Shown here piece after piece: positions 1-7,459 of a DNA stretch of 9,604 nt; within the stretch, counting starts at the first letter, position 1; every line of letters starts with the position of its first letter. Made by a program: the position numbers and the translations under genes. This DNA is from Clostridiales bacterium (GTDB lineage: Bacteria > Bacillota > Clostridia > Christensenellales > Christensenellaceae). The notes under the pieces are model-generated. The model was not told where the DNA came from, did not search any database, and worked only from the letters and a program-made list of their open reading frames with translations. The DNA lies in the NCBI GenBank assembly GCA_003343685.1, contig QAKS01000111.1, forward strand, positions 1 to 9,604. The letters are read 5' to 3'.

Positions 1-1103
1 GGCGTCTTGTCTATATACGTGGGGCGGATTGCCTCATGGGCGTCCTGCGCATTCTTTCTGCTGGAGTAGACGTTAGGCTTGGCCGGCACATATTCTCCGC
101 CGAATTCACCGGCGATAAAGACCTTAGCCGCCTCCTGCGCCTCATTTGAAATTCTCGTGGAATCGGTTCTCATGTATGTAATCAAGCCGACCGTCTCCGA
201 CTCATTGATCTTAACGCCCTCATAAAGCCCTTGGGCAATCATCATCGTCTTTTTCGTCGTAAAGCCCAGCTTTCTGGCCGCATCCTGCTGAAGCGTACTG
301 GTCGTAAACGGCGGATATGCTTTGCGCTGTTTCTCGCTTCTCTTAACCTTTCTAATAATAAAATCAGATTTTTTCAAATCGGCCAGAACCTGTTCTGCTT
401 CCGCTTCGGACTTTGGTTCAAATTTTTTTCCGTTTTTGCCGAAATAGCTTGCCTCAAATTCATTTTTCCCGTCGGCATTGGCCACAAGCGCCGTAATCGT
501 CCAGTACTCGACCGGAACGAAATCGTTAATCTCCTTTTCTCTGTCGACGATCAGACGCACAGATACCGACTGCACTCTGCCTGCGGAAAGGCCGCGCCTC
601 ACCTTGTTCCAGAGCAGCGGGCTCAGCTTATACCCCACCAGTCTGTCCAGCACCCTCCTTGCCTGCTGGGCATTCACCCGCTCCATATCGATCTTCCGCG
701 GCGTCTTAATGGCCTCCTTTATGGCGTTTTTCGTGATTTCATTGAACTCGATGCGGCATTTCTGATCCTCGGGTATATTGAGCGCATGAGCAATATGCCA
801 CGAAATTGCCTCTCCCTCTCTGTCAGGGTCGGTTGCAAGGTATACCTGCTTTGCGTTTTTTGCTTCCTTTTTCAAACCATTCAAAATAGGCGTCCGCCCA
901 CGTATGACAATATACTGCGGTTCAAAATCATTCTCCACATCTACGCCTATTTTGCTCTTGGGCAAATCAATCAAATGCCCGTTGCTCGCCAGCACTTTAT
1001 AAGCGCTGCCGAGAAATTTTTCTATTGTCTTAGCCTTTGCCGGGGACTCCACTATTACCAGAGAATAGGGTTTTTCCGCCGTTTTTCCAGCTTTTGCTGC
1101 CAT
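1..1103 (-). CDS. topA: DNA topoisomerase I, N-terminal part (3' end outside window)
   Basis: Type IA topoisomerase, which relaxes negatively supercoiled DNA by cutting one strand through a 5'-phosphotyrosine link. Reading the minus strand from the ATG at 1103 gives 367 uninterrupted codons to the window edge. The TOPRIM domain is at the N-terminus, with VIVESPAKAKTIEKFLG (catalytic E19) and ATDPDREGEAISWH (D92, D94, E96). The arch and winged-helix segments follow, including NAQQARRVLDRLVGYKLSP and LSAGRVQSV. The active-site tyrosine is Y310 in GLITYMRTDSTRIS, and DAHEAIRPT follows near the window edge. The start is fixed by a GGAGG site (complement of 1108-1114) just upstream of the ATG, with the promoter close behind. 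The usual dprA neighbour is not immediately upstream; an ABC exporter operon is. The C-terminal domains and any zinc fingers lie outside the window. Identity is essentially certain from the motifs. Confidence 0.97.
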   Translation of the reverse strand, partial: MAAKAGKTAEKPYSLVIVESPAKAKTIEKFLGSAYKVLASNGHLIDLPKSKIGVDVENDFEPQYIVIRGRTPILNGLKKEAKNAKQVYLATDPDREGEAISWHIAHALNIPEDQKCRIEFNEITKNAIKEAIKTPRKIDMERVNAQQARRVLDRLVGYKLSPLLWNKVRRGLSAGRVQSVSVRLIVDREKEINDFVPVEYWTITALVANADGKNEFEASYFGKNGKKFEPKSEAEAEQVLADLKKSDFIIRKVKRSEKQRKAYPPFTTSTLQQDAARKLGFTTKKTMMIAQGLYEGVKINESETVGLITYMRTDSTRISNEAQEAAKVFIAGEFGGEYVPAKPNVYSSRKNAQDAHEAIRPTYIDKT

Positions 1104-1146
1104 CGTTGTCCTCCAAATAATATATGTATCAAACCTACGTCTGCAA

Positions 1147-1175
1147 ATTATACAGTTCCTTTTCAAAAAAATCAA
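1147..1175 (-). promoter_or_regulatory. Sigma-A-type promoter of topA
   Basis: Reading the minus strand, TTGATT (1175-1170) and a perfect TATAAT (1152-1147) are separated by exactly 17 bp. Transcription would start near 1140, giving a 5' leader of about 37 nt that holds the topA ribosome binding site. A second TATAAT (1202-1197) lies upstream without a convincing -35 box. The promoter suggests topA is transcribed independently of the exporter operon upstream, although I see no strong terminator between them. Confidence 0.75.
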
Positions 1176-1300
1176 GGCCTTTTGCATTTTGTCTACATTA
1201 TATTATCCGAACATGGACTTCTTGACACGCAGAAAACAATTTAAAAATTATTTTTAAGGAACACCCATGCGCCTTTCCAAAAATACCCTTCCTGCCGCCG

Positions 1301-2473
1301 TCAGTCTTTTCGAAGCGCCTCAACAGGATCCATGCGCGAAGCTTTAACGGCAGGCGCCAGCCCGAATATCACTCCTATGGCAAAAGATATGACGACGCCC
1401 AAAACAGTTGCTTCAACCGAAATGCTCATTTCCATCGCCAGAATTGCACACGCCAGCCATGTGACGCCTATGCCCAAAATGATTCCGCCGAACGACCCCA
1501 GCAGTGAGTACATGACCGCCTCCGTCAAAAACTGGCAGAGTATCGACCGGTTATCTGCGCCGATGGCTTTTCTGATTCCAATCTCTACAGTCCTCTCCCG
1601 CACGGTCACCAGCATAATATTCATAATTCCTATGCCTCCGACCAACAGAGAGATACATGCAATAGCGCCCACAACCAGCTTAAATGTATCGAGAATGCTT
1701 TCCGCATTTTTCATCTCCTCCGCCAGATTTACCGTTTTTACAGTCTGGCTGCCGCGCATAGCCACCAGCATATTGACGCTTTTTTTTGCAATATCTGCCA
1801 AGATATCCCTGTCCTTTGCCGTCACGGATATCTCCGACACCATATCATCGCCGCCGAATACAGCCGCAAATGCGGTCAACGGAATATAAACCCTGTTTTC
1901 CACAATGGAATTGTACAACGGCGCCGTATTCTTATACACTCCTATTATTTTAAATGAGACGCTGTGTATGACCAGCTTTTTTCCTATGGGTGACGAATTG
2001 CCAAACAGTTCCTCCGCCAGAATACTGCCTATAACCGCCTGCTTTTTGCCGTATTCCTGATCACTCTCCTTCAGAAAGCGTCCCGCATCCACTTCGATTT
2101 TTTCCAGCATTCCGTAGTCGCTGTTTGTCCCCACCACATTGGCATATGCCTCCGCACTGCTTTTCTCCGCATTAACATTTCCCTTCCAGTATCTGCACGG
2201 TACGATGGCATCTATTCCGTCGATCTCATCCTTCAGCCTGTTCACATTTTCTATCGTAAGCGGCTTCGAATCCTCGTCAGAATATATCATAATTCGATCC
2301 ATGCCGAACTGGCTCAGCTCGTCATAAATTCTCATCTGGCCCGCCGTCCCCACTGAGGAAACAGCCACCATCGCAGCAACGCCGACTACAACGCCCAGCA
2401 TTGTCAGAAATGCCCGCAGCTTATTTCGGCCAAAACGGCAAAAAAAATACTTTATATATTCAAGAAGGCCCAT
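1301..2473 (-). CDS. MacB/YknZ-like ABC exporter permease (FtsX family)
   Basis: Membrane permease of a MacB-type mechanotransmission ABC exporter, 390 aa, about the length of stand-alone Firmicutes permeases such as YknZ. The topology is typical. TM1 is at about residues 22-42 (MLGVVVGVAAMVAVSSVG). A large extracytoplasmic domain spans roughly 43-260. Three C-terminal helices lie at about 263-290, 320-345 and 356-375. The conserved cytoplasmic loop RERTVEIGIRKAIGA is at 292-306, and the C-terminus ends with the family signature SRMDPVEALRKD. The ATG at 2473 lies inside the 3' end of the ATPase gene (14-bp overlap), so its translation is probably coupled; its own ribosome binding site (AGGC) is weak. 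It is the last gene of the adaptor-ATPase-permease operon. The substrate cannot be read from the sequence. Relatives export macrolides, peptides or lipoproteins, or protect against toxic peptides such as SdpC in Bacillus. Confidence 0.93.
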   Translation of the reverse strand: MGLLEYIKYFFCRFGRNKLRAFLTMLGVVVGVAAMVAVSSVGTAGQMRIYDELSQFGMDRIMIYSDEDSKPLTIENVNRLKDEIDGIDAIVPCRYWKGNVNAEKSSAEAYANVVGTNSDYGMLEKIEVDAGRFLKESDQEYGKKQAVIGSILAEELFGNSSPIGKKLVIHSVSFKIIGVYKNTAPLYNSIVENRVYIPLTAFAAVFGGDDMVSEISVTAKDRDILADIAKKSVNMLVAMRGSQTVKTVNLAEEMKNAESILDTFKLVVGAIACISLLVGGIGIMNIMLVTVRERTVEIGIRKAIGADNRSILCQFLTEAVMYSLLGSFGGIILGIGVTWLACAILAMEMSISVEATVLGVVISFAIGVIFGLAPAVKASRMDPVEALRKD

Positions 2474-3131
2474 CGCACAGCCTGCCTTTTTTTAAATATT
2501 TGATGTTTCCGGCCCGCTCAGCTACATATTTTTCATGAGTATTTAAGACGATTGCCACACCTTTTTTGTTCATATCGTCAAAAATTTCCAGAACCTCGTC
2601 CCGCGTCGTTTCGTCGAGATTGCCCGTCGGCTCGTCCGCCAAAATCAGCCGGGGTCTGTTCGCAAGAGCGCGGGCAATAGCGACTCTTTGGCGCTGTCCT
2701 CCGGAAAGCTCCGAGGGAAAGTGCTCCGCTCTGTCCCAAAGCCCCAGCCCTCCCAGCAGGGCCTCCGCCCTATCCCTTCTCTCTTTGTCTGGTATTTTGG
2801 CATACTTCATCGGCAGCTCCACATTTTCTGCCGCTGTAGAACCTGACAACAGGTAAAACGACTGAAATACAAAGCCAATCTCTCTGTTTCTCAGCTCCGC
2901 CAGATCTCTTTCCGACATTCTGCGCACATCTTTCCCAAACAAATGCAGTTCTCCGTGGTCCGGCTTATCCAGACAGCCGATCATATTCATCAATGTTGAT
3001 TTACCGCTGCCCGATTCCCCCATAATGGCAATATAATCCCCATCACGCACGTCCAGAAAGATATCCCGCAATACATCAATGCTCTTTTCGTTTCTGAAAA
3101 AGCTTTTTCTCAGTCCTTTTGCCTCTATCAA
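2460..3131 (-). CDS. MacB/LolD/YknY-like ABC transporter ATPase
   Basis: Cytoplasmic ATPase of the exporter, 223 aa, the usual length for this family. All nucleotide-binding motifs are intact: Walker [10 protein letters not shown] (38-46), Q-loop Q90 in [10 protein letters not shown], signature LSGGQ (142-146), Walker B LILADEP (D166, E167), D-loop GNLD (170-173) and H-loop H199 in LNTHE. The start is a TTG at 3131 that overlaps the adaptor's TGA stop (TTGA). An in-frame TAA lies directly before it and the next in-frame ATG is inside the Walker A strand (codon 37), so TTG is the only sensible start. A purine-rich GAGAGG lies about 11 nt upstream. The rare start and stop-start overlap imply translation coupled to the adaptor gene. 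The two ATPase subunits would pair with two copies of the permease encoded just downstream. Confidence 0.95.
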   Translation of the reverse strand: MIEAKGLRKSFFRNEKSIDVLRDIFLDVRDGDYIAIMGESGSGKSTLMNMIGCLDKPDHGELHLFGKDVRRMSERDLAELRNREIGFVFQSFYLLSGSTAAENVELPMKYAKIPDKERRDRAEALLGGLGLWDRAEHFPSELSGGQRQRVAIARALANRPRLILADEPTGNLDETTRDEVLEIFDDMNKKGVAIVLNTHEKYVAERAGNIKYLKKGRLCDGPS

Positions 3132-4165
3132 TTAATATTTAACCTCTCGCCCTCGTTTATTTCCTCATCCTGATTCAGTATGACCCTGTCACCCTCCGAC
3201 AATCCGCTCGTCACTTCATAATAATCGTCGTTGACCAGGCCTGTGGTGATCGTTCTTTTTCTCGCAAGATTGTCCTCATCCACAATCATGACTGTTCCGT
3301 CCGTTATGGCGCTGTCTCCATCGATTAACAATGTATCCTCTTTTGCATCGGTCAAGACACTGACGTCCACTGTTGCCCCTGCTATGCAGTTCATTTCATC
3401 AGTTGTAACAATTCGCACTTCACAGCTTTTATTTCCCGCCGCATCCGCCGTCAGCACGTCACTGATCTCAGCAATTTTTCCTGTATAAACCGTATCGCTT
3501 CCGTTGACCGACAGTTCACATGCTGCGTCTAGGGAAATTTTGGATCTGTCAGTTTCGCTGACGAAAAAATATACATCCATATGATCCGTATCGCCTATCG
3601 TCACAACCGGCGCTGCCGCAGTAACCATATCGCCCTGCACCGCATTGACCGCAATCACGCTTCCGCTGATATCGCTTTTTACCGTTTCGCTTTTTGACAC
3701 AGCCGTGGAAGATACTGCGAAAGCCGTGTCTGTTTCCGCCGCAATATTGCCGATGCCGTTTTTCATCACTTCATTAAAAGCAGAGAGCTCATATCCATAG
3801 GTCTGCGCCGACGATACGACACTTTTTCTCACCAATTCATCCCTTGCGGAAGATCCCGCTGCGTCAGCTGCAGCCGGTACTGACTCTCCCCCGGTTGCTT
3901 CGCTGTATACCGTAAACAGCGCATCCCCTGCCTGAACCTTGTCTCCCGGCGAGACCATAACCTCTGTAACTGCTCCGTTGGCTCTGCTCAACACTTGGCT
4001 CAGCTGAGAAGGTCGTGCCTCTCCGGTGCTCTCAAAATAAACTGCAATTTCTCCTCTTTTTGCCGTCGTGACATCGACGCTTTTGGTGTTTCCTGATATC
4101 CAGACCGGCACTGCAATAACAGCAGCTACGGTTAGAACTGCCGCAATAATCAGAAATTTTTTCAT
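3128..4165 (-). CDS. MacA/YknX-like exporter adaptor (membrane fusion protein family)
   Basis: Membrane-anchored adaptor subunit, 345 aa, acting outside the membrane with the ABC permease. Residues 4-24 form one hydrophobic helix with no lipobox cysteine, so it is an uncleaved anchor or signal peptide. The first half of a lipoyl-like domain is at about 58-85 (GAVTEVMVSPGDKVQAGDAL). The second half is at about 167-190 (SGSVIAVNAVQGDMV). A beta-barrel region follows (VYFFVSETDRSKISL), then a C-terminal membrane-proximal domain ending EGDRVILNQDEEINEGERL. The stretch between the lipoyl halves (about 88-165) is Ala/Ser-rich and lacks the long heptad coiled-coil hairpin of Gram-negative MacA, as expected where there is no TolC to reach. 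The start is well set: GGAGGAGGT (4179-4171) lies 5 nt before the ATG. It is the first gene of the operon. Confidence 0.88.
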   Translation of the reverse strand: MKKFLIIAAVLTVAAVIAVPVWISGNTKSVDVTTAKRGEIAVYFESTGEARPSQLSQVLSRANGAVTEVMVSPGDKVQAGDALFTVYSEATGGESVPAAADAAGSSARDELVRKSVVSSAQTYGYELSAFNEVMKNGIGNIAAETDTAFAVSSTAVSKSETVKSDISGSVIAVNAVQGDMVTAAAPVVTIGDTDHMDVYFFVSETDRSKISLDAACELSVNGSDTVYTGKIAEISDVLTADAAGNKSCEVRIVTTDEMNCIAGATVDVSVLTDAKEDTLLIDGDSAITDGTVMIVDEDNLARKRTITTGLVNDDYYEVTSGLSEGDRVILNQDEEINEGERLNIN

Positions 4166-4190
4166 TTTTTACCTCCTCCGACCAATATAT

Positions 4191-4199
4191 GTTATATCA
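4191..4199 (-). promoter_or_regulatory. Possible extended -10 promoter of the exporter operon
   Basis: On the minus strand the sequence TGATATAAC (4199-4191) fits an extended -10 element (TGn followed by a five-of-six match to TATAAT). Its 3' end is 25 bp before the adaptor ATG, giving a leader of about 19 nt with the ribosome binding site. No good -35 box lies 16-18 bp further upstream, so the call is tentative. Confidence 0.4.
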
Positions 4200-4244
4200 T
4201 TCCCACAGCAAAACACTGATATTCGAACTCTTTTAAAAAAAGTC

Positions 4245-4273
4245 TTGAATATTTATGCAGGTAGATGTATAAT
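4245..4273 (+). promoter_or_regulatory. Sigma-A-type promoter of the arginine operon
   Basis: TTGAAT (4245-4250) and a perfect TATAAT (4268-4273) are separated by 17 bp. Transcription should start near 4280, leaving a leader of only about 20 nt before argC. That is too short for a riboswitch, T-box or attenuator, so control should act at initiation. Both core elements are covered by ArgR-type operator sequences. Confidence 0.8.
4246..4259 (+). promoter_or_regulatory. ARG box 1 (ArgR/AhrC operator) over the -35 element
   Basis: TGAATATTTATGCA matches the ARG box core TGAATWWWWATTCA at 13 of 14 positions. The one difference, G for T in the right arm, is permitted in the Bacillus-type consensus (ATKCA). 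It covers five bases of the argC -35 hexamer, so ArgR bound with arginine would block RNA polymerase. No argR gene is in the window. Confidence 0.72.
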
Positions 4274-4279
4274 TATTAA
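4266..4279 (+). promoter_or_regulatory. ARG box 2, weaker, over the -10 element
   Basis: TGTATAATTATTAA matches the ARG box core at 12 of 14 positions and contains the argC -10 hexamer. Its centre is 20 bp from the centre of ARG box 1. As 18-bp boxes the two are separated by 2 bp, close to the spacing of the tandem operators bound by one ArgR hexamer. AT-rich promoter sequence can match by chance, so confidence is lower than for box 1. Confidence 0.5.
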
Positions 4280-4299
4280 AAACATGTACGGAGGTCATT

Positions 4300-5343
4300 A
4301 TGAAAGCAAAAGTCGGCATTATAGGAGTCACCGGTTACGCGGGAGAAGAACTTCTAAGACTCCTTGCCTCTCATCCCGGCGTTACGATAGAATCGCTCAT
4401 GAGCAAAAGCTATGCAGGGGCAGATATTGCCTCTCTGTACGGTTCATATGCAGCTAAGTCCCTTCCGGCACTTGAGGAAGTGAACGTCAGCAAAATTGCC
4501 GCCCAATGCGACGTCGTATTTACCGCTCTGCCTCACGGCGCTTCTATCGAGATTGTTCCCGGTCTTTTAGAAAACGGTGTCAAAGTTGTGGATCTGAGCG
4601 GGGATTTCAGGTATGACGACAAGCAGACATACGAGCAATGGTACGGCATTTTGCACGATCAGGAATCCATCTTGCAGGAAGCGGTCTACGGGCTGCCCGA
4701 ACTGTACCGCAGCAAGATCAAAGAAAGCCGCATTGTCGCAAATCCCGGCTGTTACACAACCACCAGTATTCTCGCCTTGTATCCGCTGCTGGCAAACGGA
4801 CTGATAGATCCCTGCGGCATCATTATAGATGCAAAATCCGGCACATCGGGAGCGGGAAGAAAAGCCAAAGTCGATTTTGGCTTTTGCGAGGTAAACAACA
4901 ATTTTAAGGCATACGGCGTAACGACTCACCGCCATACCTCTGAAATTGAACAGGAGCTGTCAAAGGCTGCCGGCACAGAAATCCTGCTGTCCTTTACGCC
5001 CCATCTGCTTCCGGTTAACAGAGGCATTTTTGCAACGTGCTATGCCGCCCTTGCCGACGGTGCGACGGATGAAGCGATAGCACGAGCCTACAGCGACGCC
5101 TTTGGCGAAGAGCCTTTTACGCATGTCCTTTCCTGCGGCTCTCTGCCGGAACTGAAGCACGTCTGTGGTTCCAACAACTGCATGATCGGCTTTAAAACCG
5201 ACCGGCGGCTGAACCGGATTATTGTCGTCTCCTGCACCGATAACCTGATTAAAGGCGCGGCGGGCCAGGCAATCCAAAACATGAATCTGATGTTTGGCTT
5301 TGAGGAAACCTGCGGACTTCCACGGATTTCAGATTACCTGTAA
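4300..5343 (+). CDS. argC: N-acetyl-gamma-glutamyl-phosphate reductase
   Basis: Cytoplasmic enzyme of the third arginine step, reducing N-acetylglutamyl phosphate with NADPH to N-acetylglutamate semialdehyde. The protein has 347 aa, the normal length. The N-terminal dinucleotide-binding motif is [14 protein letters not shown] (9-22). The catalytic cysteine is C151 in ANPGCYTTT, and the general base is H210 in [10 protein letters not shown]; the 59-residue separation of the two is that of known ArgC enzymes. Other family motifs are FTALPHG and VVDLSGDFR. The ATG at 4300 has GGAGG at 4290-4294, 5 nt upstream. It is the first gene of the arg operon and sits directly behind the operator-covered promoter. 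No argJ follows it, unlike many clostridial argCJBD clusters; the next gene is argB after a 37-bp gap. Confidence 0.97.
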   Translation: MKAKVGIIGVTGYAGEELLRLLASHPGVTIESLMSKSYAGADIASLYGSYAAKSLPALEEVNVSKIAAQCDVVFTALPHGASIEIVPGLLENGVKVVDLSGDFRYDDKQTYEQWYGILHDQESILQEAVYGLPELYRSKIKESRIVANPGCYTTTSILALYPLLANGLIDPCGIIIDAKSGTSGAGRKAKVDFGFCEVNNNFKAYGVTTHRHTSEIEQELSKAAGTEILLSFTPHLLPVNRGIFATCYAALADGATDEAIARAYSDAFGEEPFTHVLSCGSLPELKHVCGSNNCMIGFKTDRRLNRIIVVSCTDNLIKGAAGQAIQNMNLMFGFEETCGLPRISDYL

Positions 5344-5380
5344 AAATATAGAAAATTTGACACACTTAAGGAGGAAAATT

Positions 5381-6244
5381 ATGAAAACCTACAGTGAACG
5401 GGCTACAGTGCTGATAGAGGCGCTGCCCTATATTCAACGGCTCAGCGGCAAGACCATCGTCATCAAATACGGCGGCGCCGCCATGCTCAACGAAGAACTG
5501 AAACAAAAATTTATGGAGGATATTACGCTGCTCAAATTTGTGGGCATGAATCCCATCGTCGTACACGGCGGCGGCCCTGCTATCAATGAGACGCTCAGCG
5601 CGCTCTCCATTGAATCCCGTTTTGAGAACGGTCTCAGGGTGACAGACGACGCCACAATGGATGTTGTCCAGATGGTGTTGACCGGAAAGATCAATAAGCA
5701 GATAACCTCCGGCATCAACGGCGTGGGCGGCAAGGCTGTGGGCCTTTGCGGCATTGACGGTCACGTTATCTCCGCCCACAAGCAGCCACCGAAAGACGGC
5801 ATAGATTACGGCAACGTTGGCGTCATCGACAAAGTGGATACAAAACTCATTGAAATGCTGGCTGCCGACGAATATATTCCCGTCATCGCTCCGATCGGTG
5901 TAGGCGACCACGGCGAAAGCTATAACATTAACGCCGATACGGTAGCCAGCGCCGTAGCTACTGCGATGAAAGCAGAAAAGCTCATGTTTCTTACTGACAT
6001 AGACGGGATACGCCGCGTGGCGGACGATCCCGAAACGCTTATTTACGAAATATCCAGCGCAGACGTGGCAGACATGATTGCCGACGGTATTCTATACGGC
6101 GGAATGCTGCCAAAGGCAAAGGCCTGCGCAAAAGCGATCCGCGAAGGTGTAAACAGGGTACACATCATCAACGGCACCATACCCCATTCGATCATTTTGG
6201 AAATTTTCACTGATTCCGGTATCGGAACGATGTTTACGCAGTGA
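5381..6244 (+). CDS. argB: Acetylglutamate kinase, arginine-inhibited type
   Basis: Phosphorylates N-acetylglutamate with ATP, the second arginine step. The start is the ATG at 5381, with AAGGAGG at 5368-5374; an open frame extends back to 5294 but lies mostly inside argC and has no such site. This gives 287 aa, normal for the family. Visible motifs are K29 in VIKYGGAAM, the glycine-rich substrate loop HGGGP (62-66), NGLRVTD, KINKQI, SYNINAD and FLTDIDG. Before the first strand lies an N-terminal helix ([19 protein letters not shown]), and the C-terminus reads H261...E274IFTDSG280IGTM. These are the features of hexameric, arginine-sensitive kinases such as those of Thermotoga and Pseudomonas, so I infer feedback inhibition by arginine. 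It is followed by argD after 12 bp. Confidence 0.97.
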   Translation: MKTYSERATVLIEALPYIQRLSGKTIVIKYGGAAMLNEELKQKFMEDITLLKFVGMNPIVVHGGGPAINETLSALSIESRFENGLRVTDDATMDVVQMVLTGKINKQITSGINGVGGKAVGLCGIDGHVISAHKQPPKDGIDYGNVGVIDKVDTKLIEMLAADEYIPVIAPIGVGDHGESYNINADTVASAVATAMKAEKLMFLTDIDGIRRVADDPETLIYEISSADVADMIADGILYGGMLPKAKACAKAIREGVNRVHIINGTIPHSIILEIFTDSGIGTMFTQ

Positions 6245-6256
6245 GAGGTGGATGCA

Positions 6257-7450
6257 ATGTCAATTGAAGAATTGAAAAAGCTCGACAAACAATACTATAC
6301 CGGCGTATTTGGGGAACGCATGCCCTTTGTCCCCGTACGCGGAGAAAAGGCACATCTGTTCGACGCAAACGGCCGGGAATACGTCGACTTTCTCGGCGGT
6401 ATCGCCGTCAACTGCCTCGGATATTCCGACGAAGGCCTCATCTCTGCAATCTCCGCACAGGCCCGCAGTCTGATTCACATTTCCAATCTTTTTTATATTC
6501 CGTCTCAGGCGGCTGCGGCAGAGAAGCTCTGCAAGCTGTCAGGCTATGACAAGGTGTTCTTCTGCAACAGCGGCGCGGAGGCCAATGAAGGCGCCATAAA
6601 GCTTGCGCGCAGATATTTCTCCGGAAAAGGGAAATACGAATTTATTGCCATGAAAAACTCGTTTCACGGACGCACTTTTGCAACGCTCTCCGCTACCGGA
6701 CAGGAGCGGTTTCACAAGCCCTTCTATCCTCTCATGCCATCCTTTGTATTTGCGGAGATGAACAGCCTGCCGTCTGTGGAAGCGTTGATCAGCGACAAAA
6801 CCTGCGGCATCATCATTGAGCCGATTATCGGTGAGGGCGGCGTCATGCCTGCCGAGCCGTCGTTTATACAGGGACTTCGGAAGCTCTGCGACAAAAACGG
6901 CCTGCTTCTCATTGCAGACGAAATACAGACAGGCAACGGACGTACGGGTAAATTTCTTGCGATGGAAAATTTCGGCGTATCTGCGGACATCACCACTTTG
7001 GCCAAGGGGATCGGCGGCGGCGTTCCCGTGGGAGCATTTCTCGCCAAGGGCTCTGTATCAGACGCCTTTACTCCCGGCGACCACGGCTCTACCTTTGGCG
7101 GTAACCCTCTTGCCACGGCGGCAGTGGATTATGTCCTGTCGGTGCTCATGTCTACCGACATGATGGAAAACAACAGCAAGCTGGGCGATGCCCTTCGCAA
7201 TGCACTCTTTGATGTTATGGCGGCATATCCCGAGCATTGCGCCGCCGTCCGCGGCATGGGTCTGATGGATGCGCTTGTGCTCCACGACGGCCTTTCCGCA
7301 AAATCGGTCATGCTTGCTCTTGCGGAAAAGGGAGTGATCACGGGTACTGCCGGAGGAAACTGTCTGCGGTTTGTACCGCCATATGTGATCACATATGAGG
7401 ATATTGAAACGCTTAAAGCTGCCCTGCTCGCAGTTTTAAAAGAATTTTAG
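6257..7450 (+). CDS. argD: Acetylornithine aminotransferase
   Basis: PLP-dependent class III aminotransferase converting N-acetylglutamate semialdehyde and glutamate to N-acetylornithine and 2-oxoglutarate. Relatives often also serve lysine synthesis (DapC activity). From the ATG at 6257 it has 397 aa, a typical length. A GTG at 6248 is in frame, but the AGGTGG site at 6246-6251 covers it and lies 5 nt before 6257, so the ATG is preferred. Key residues are S105-G106-A107 of FCNSGAEANE (cofactor phosphate), the SFHGRT motif, D221 and Q224 of ADEIQTGNGRTGK, the Schiff-base lysine K250 in TLAKGIGGG, and T279 in HGSTFGGNP. Its TAG stop runs into the argF ribosome binding site (TAGGAGG). Confidence 0.95.
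   Translation: MSIEELKKLDKQYYTGVFGERMPFVPVRGEKAHLFDANGREYVDFLGGIAVNCLGYSDEGLISAISAQARSLIHISNLFYIPSQAAAAEKLCKLSGYDKVFFCNSGAEANEGAIKLARRYFSGKGKYEFIAMKNSFHGRTFATLSATGQERFHKPFYPLMPSFVFAEMNSLPSVEALISDKTCGIIIEPIIGEGGVMPAEPSFIQGLRKLCDKNGLLLIADEIQTGNGRTGKFLAMENFGVSADITTLAKGIGGGVPVGAFLAKGSVSDAFTPGDHGSTFGGNPLATAAVDYVLSVLMSTDMMENNSKLGDALRNALFDVMAAYPEHCAAVRGMGLMDALVLHDGLSAKSVMLALAEKGVITGTAGGNCLRFVPPYVITYEDIETLKAALLAVLKEF
7380..7397. repeat. Perfect 18-bp palindrome inside argD
   Basis: CATATGTGATCACATATG is exactly its own reverse complement and lies in the last 25 codons of argD, coding for part of PPYVITYED. No T-run follows, so it is not an intrinsic terminator. The core TGTGATCACA looks like a CRP half-site pair but lacks the usual 6-bp spacer. 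It may simply result from codon choice. Confidence 0.35.
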
Positions 7451-7459
7451 GAGGAAAAT

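Noticed and set aside
231..1244. A 337-codon open frame on the plus strand.
   Set aside because: It runs antisense through topA, whose minus-strand reading carries every TopA motif. The plus-strand protein resembles no family I know and has no ribosome binding site.
1222..1250. TTGACA on the plus strand at 1222-1227 as a promoter.
   Set aside because: No good -10 box lies 16-18 bp downstream, and the only sense product would be antisense to the exporter operon.
1241..1257. An AT-only inverted repeat after the permease gene as the terminator of the exporter operon.
   Set aside because: The stem has only A-T pairs and no separate T-run, so it is too weak to call. The rest of the 1104-1300 gap holds the topA promoter and leader and nothing else I can support.
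1332..1889. A 185-codon open frame on the plus strand.
   Set aside because: It is the complement of the exporter permease gene; its composition reflects the reverse reading of membrane-protein codons.
4068..4457. A 129-codon plus-strand open frame crossing the argC promoter.
   Set aside because: It overlaps the adaptor N-terminus, the promoter and argC in other frames and has no recognisable protein features.
5294..5380. An upstream extension of argB starting inside argC.
   Set aside because: The extension has no ribosome binding site and is not part of the ArgB family N-terminus. The ATG at 5381 has an excellent AAGGAGG.
5366..5911. A 181-codon minus-strand open frame opposite argB.
   Set aside because: It is a mirror of argB codons, without a start signal or family resemblance.
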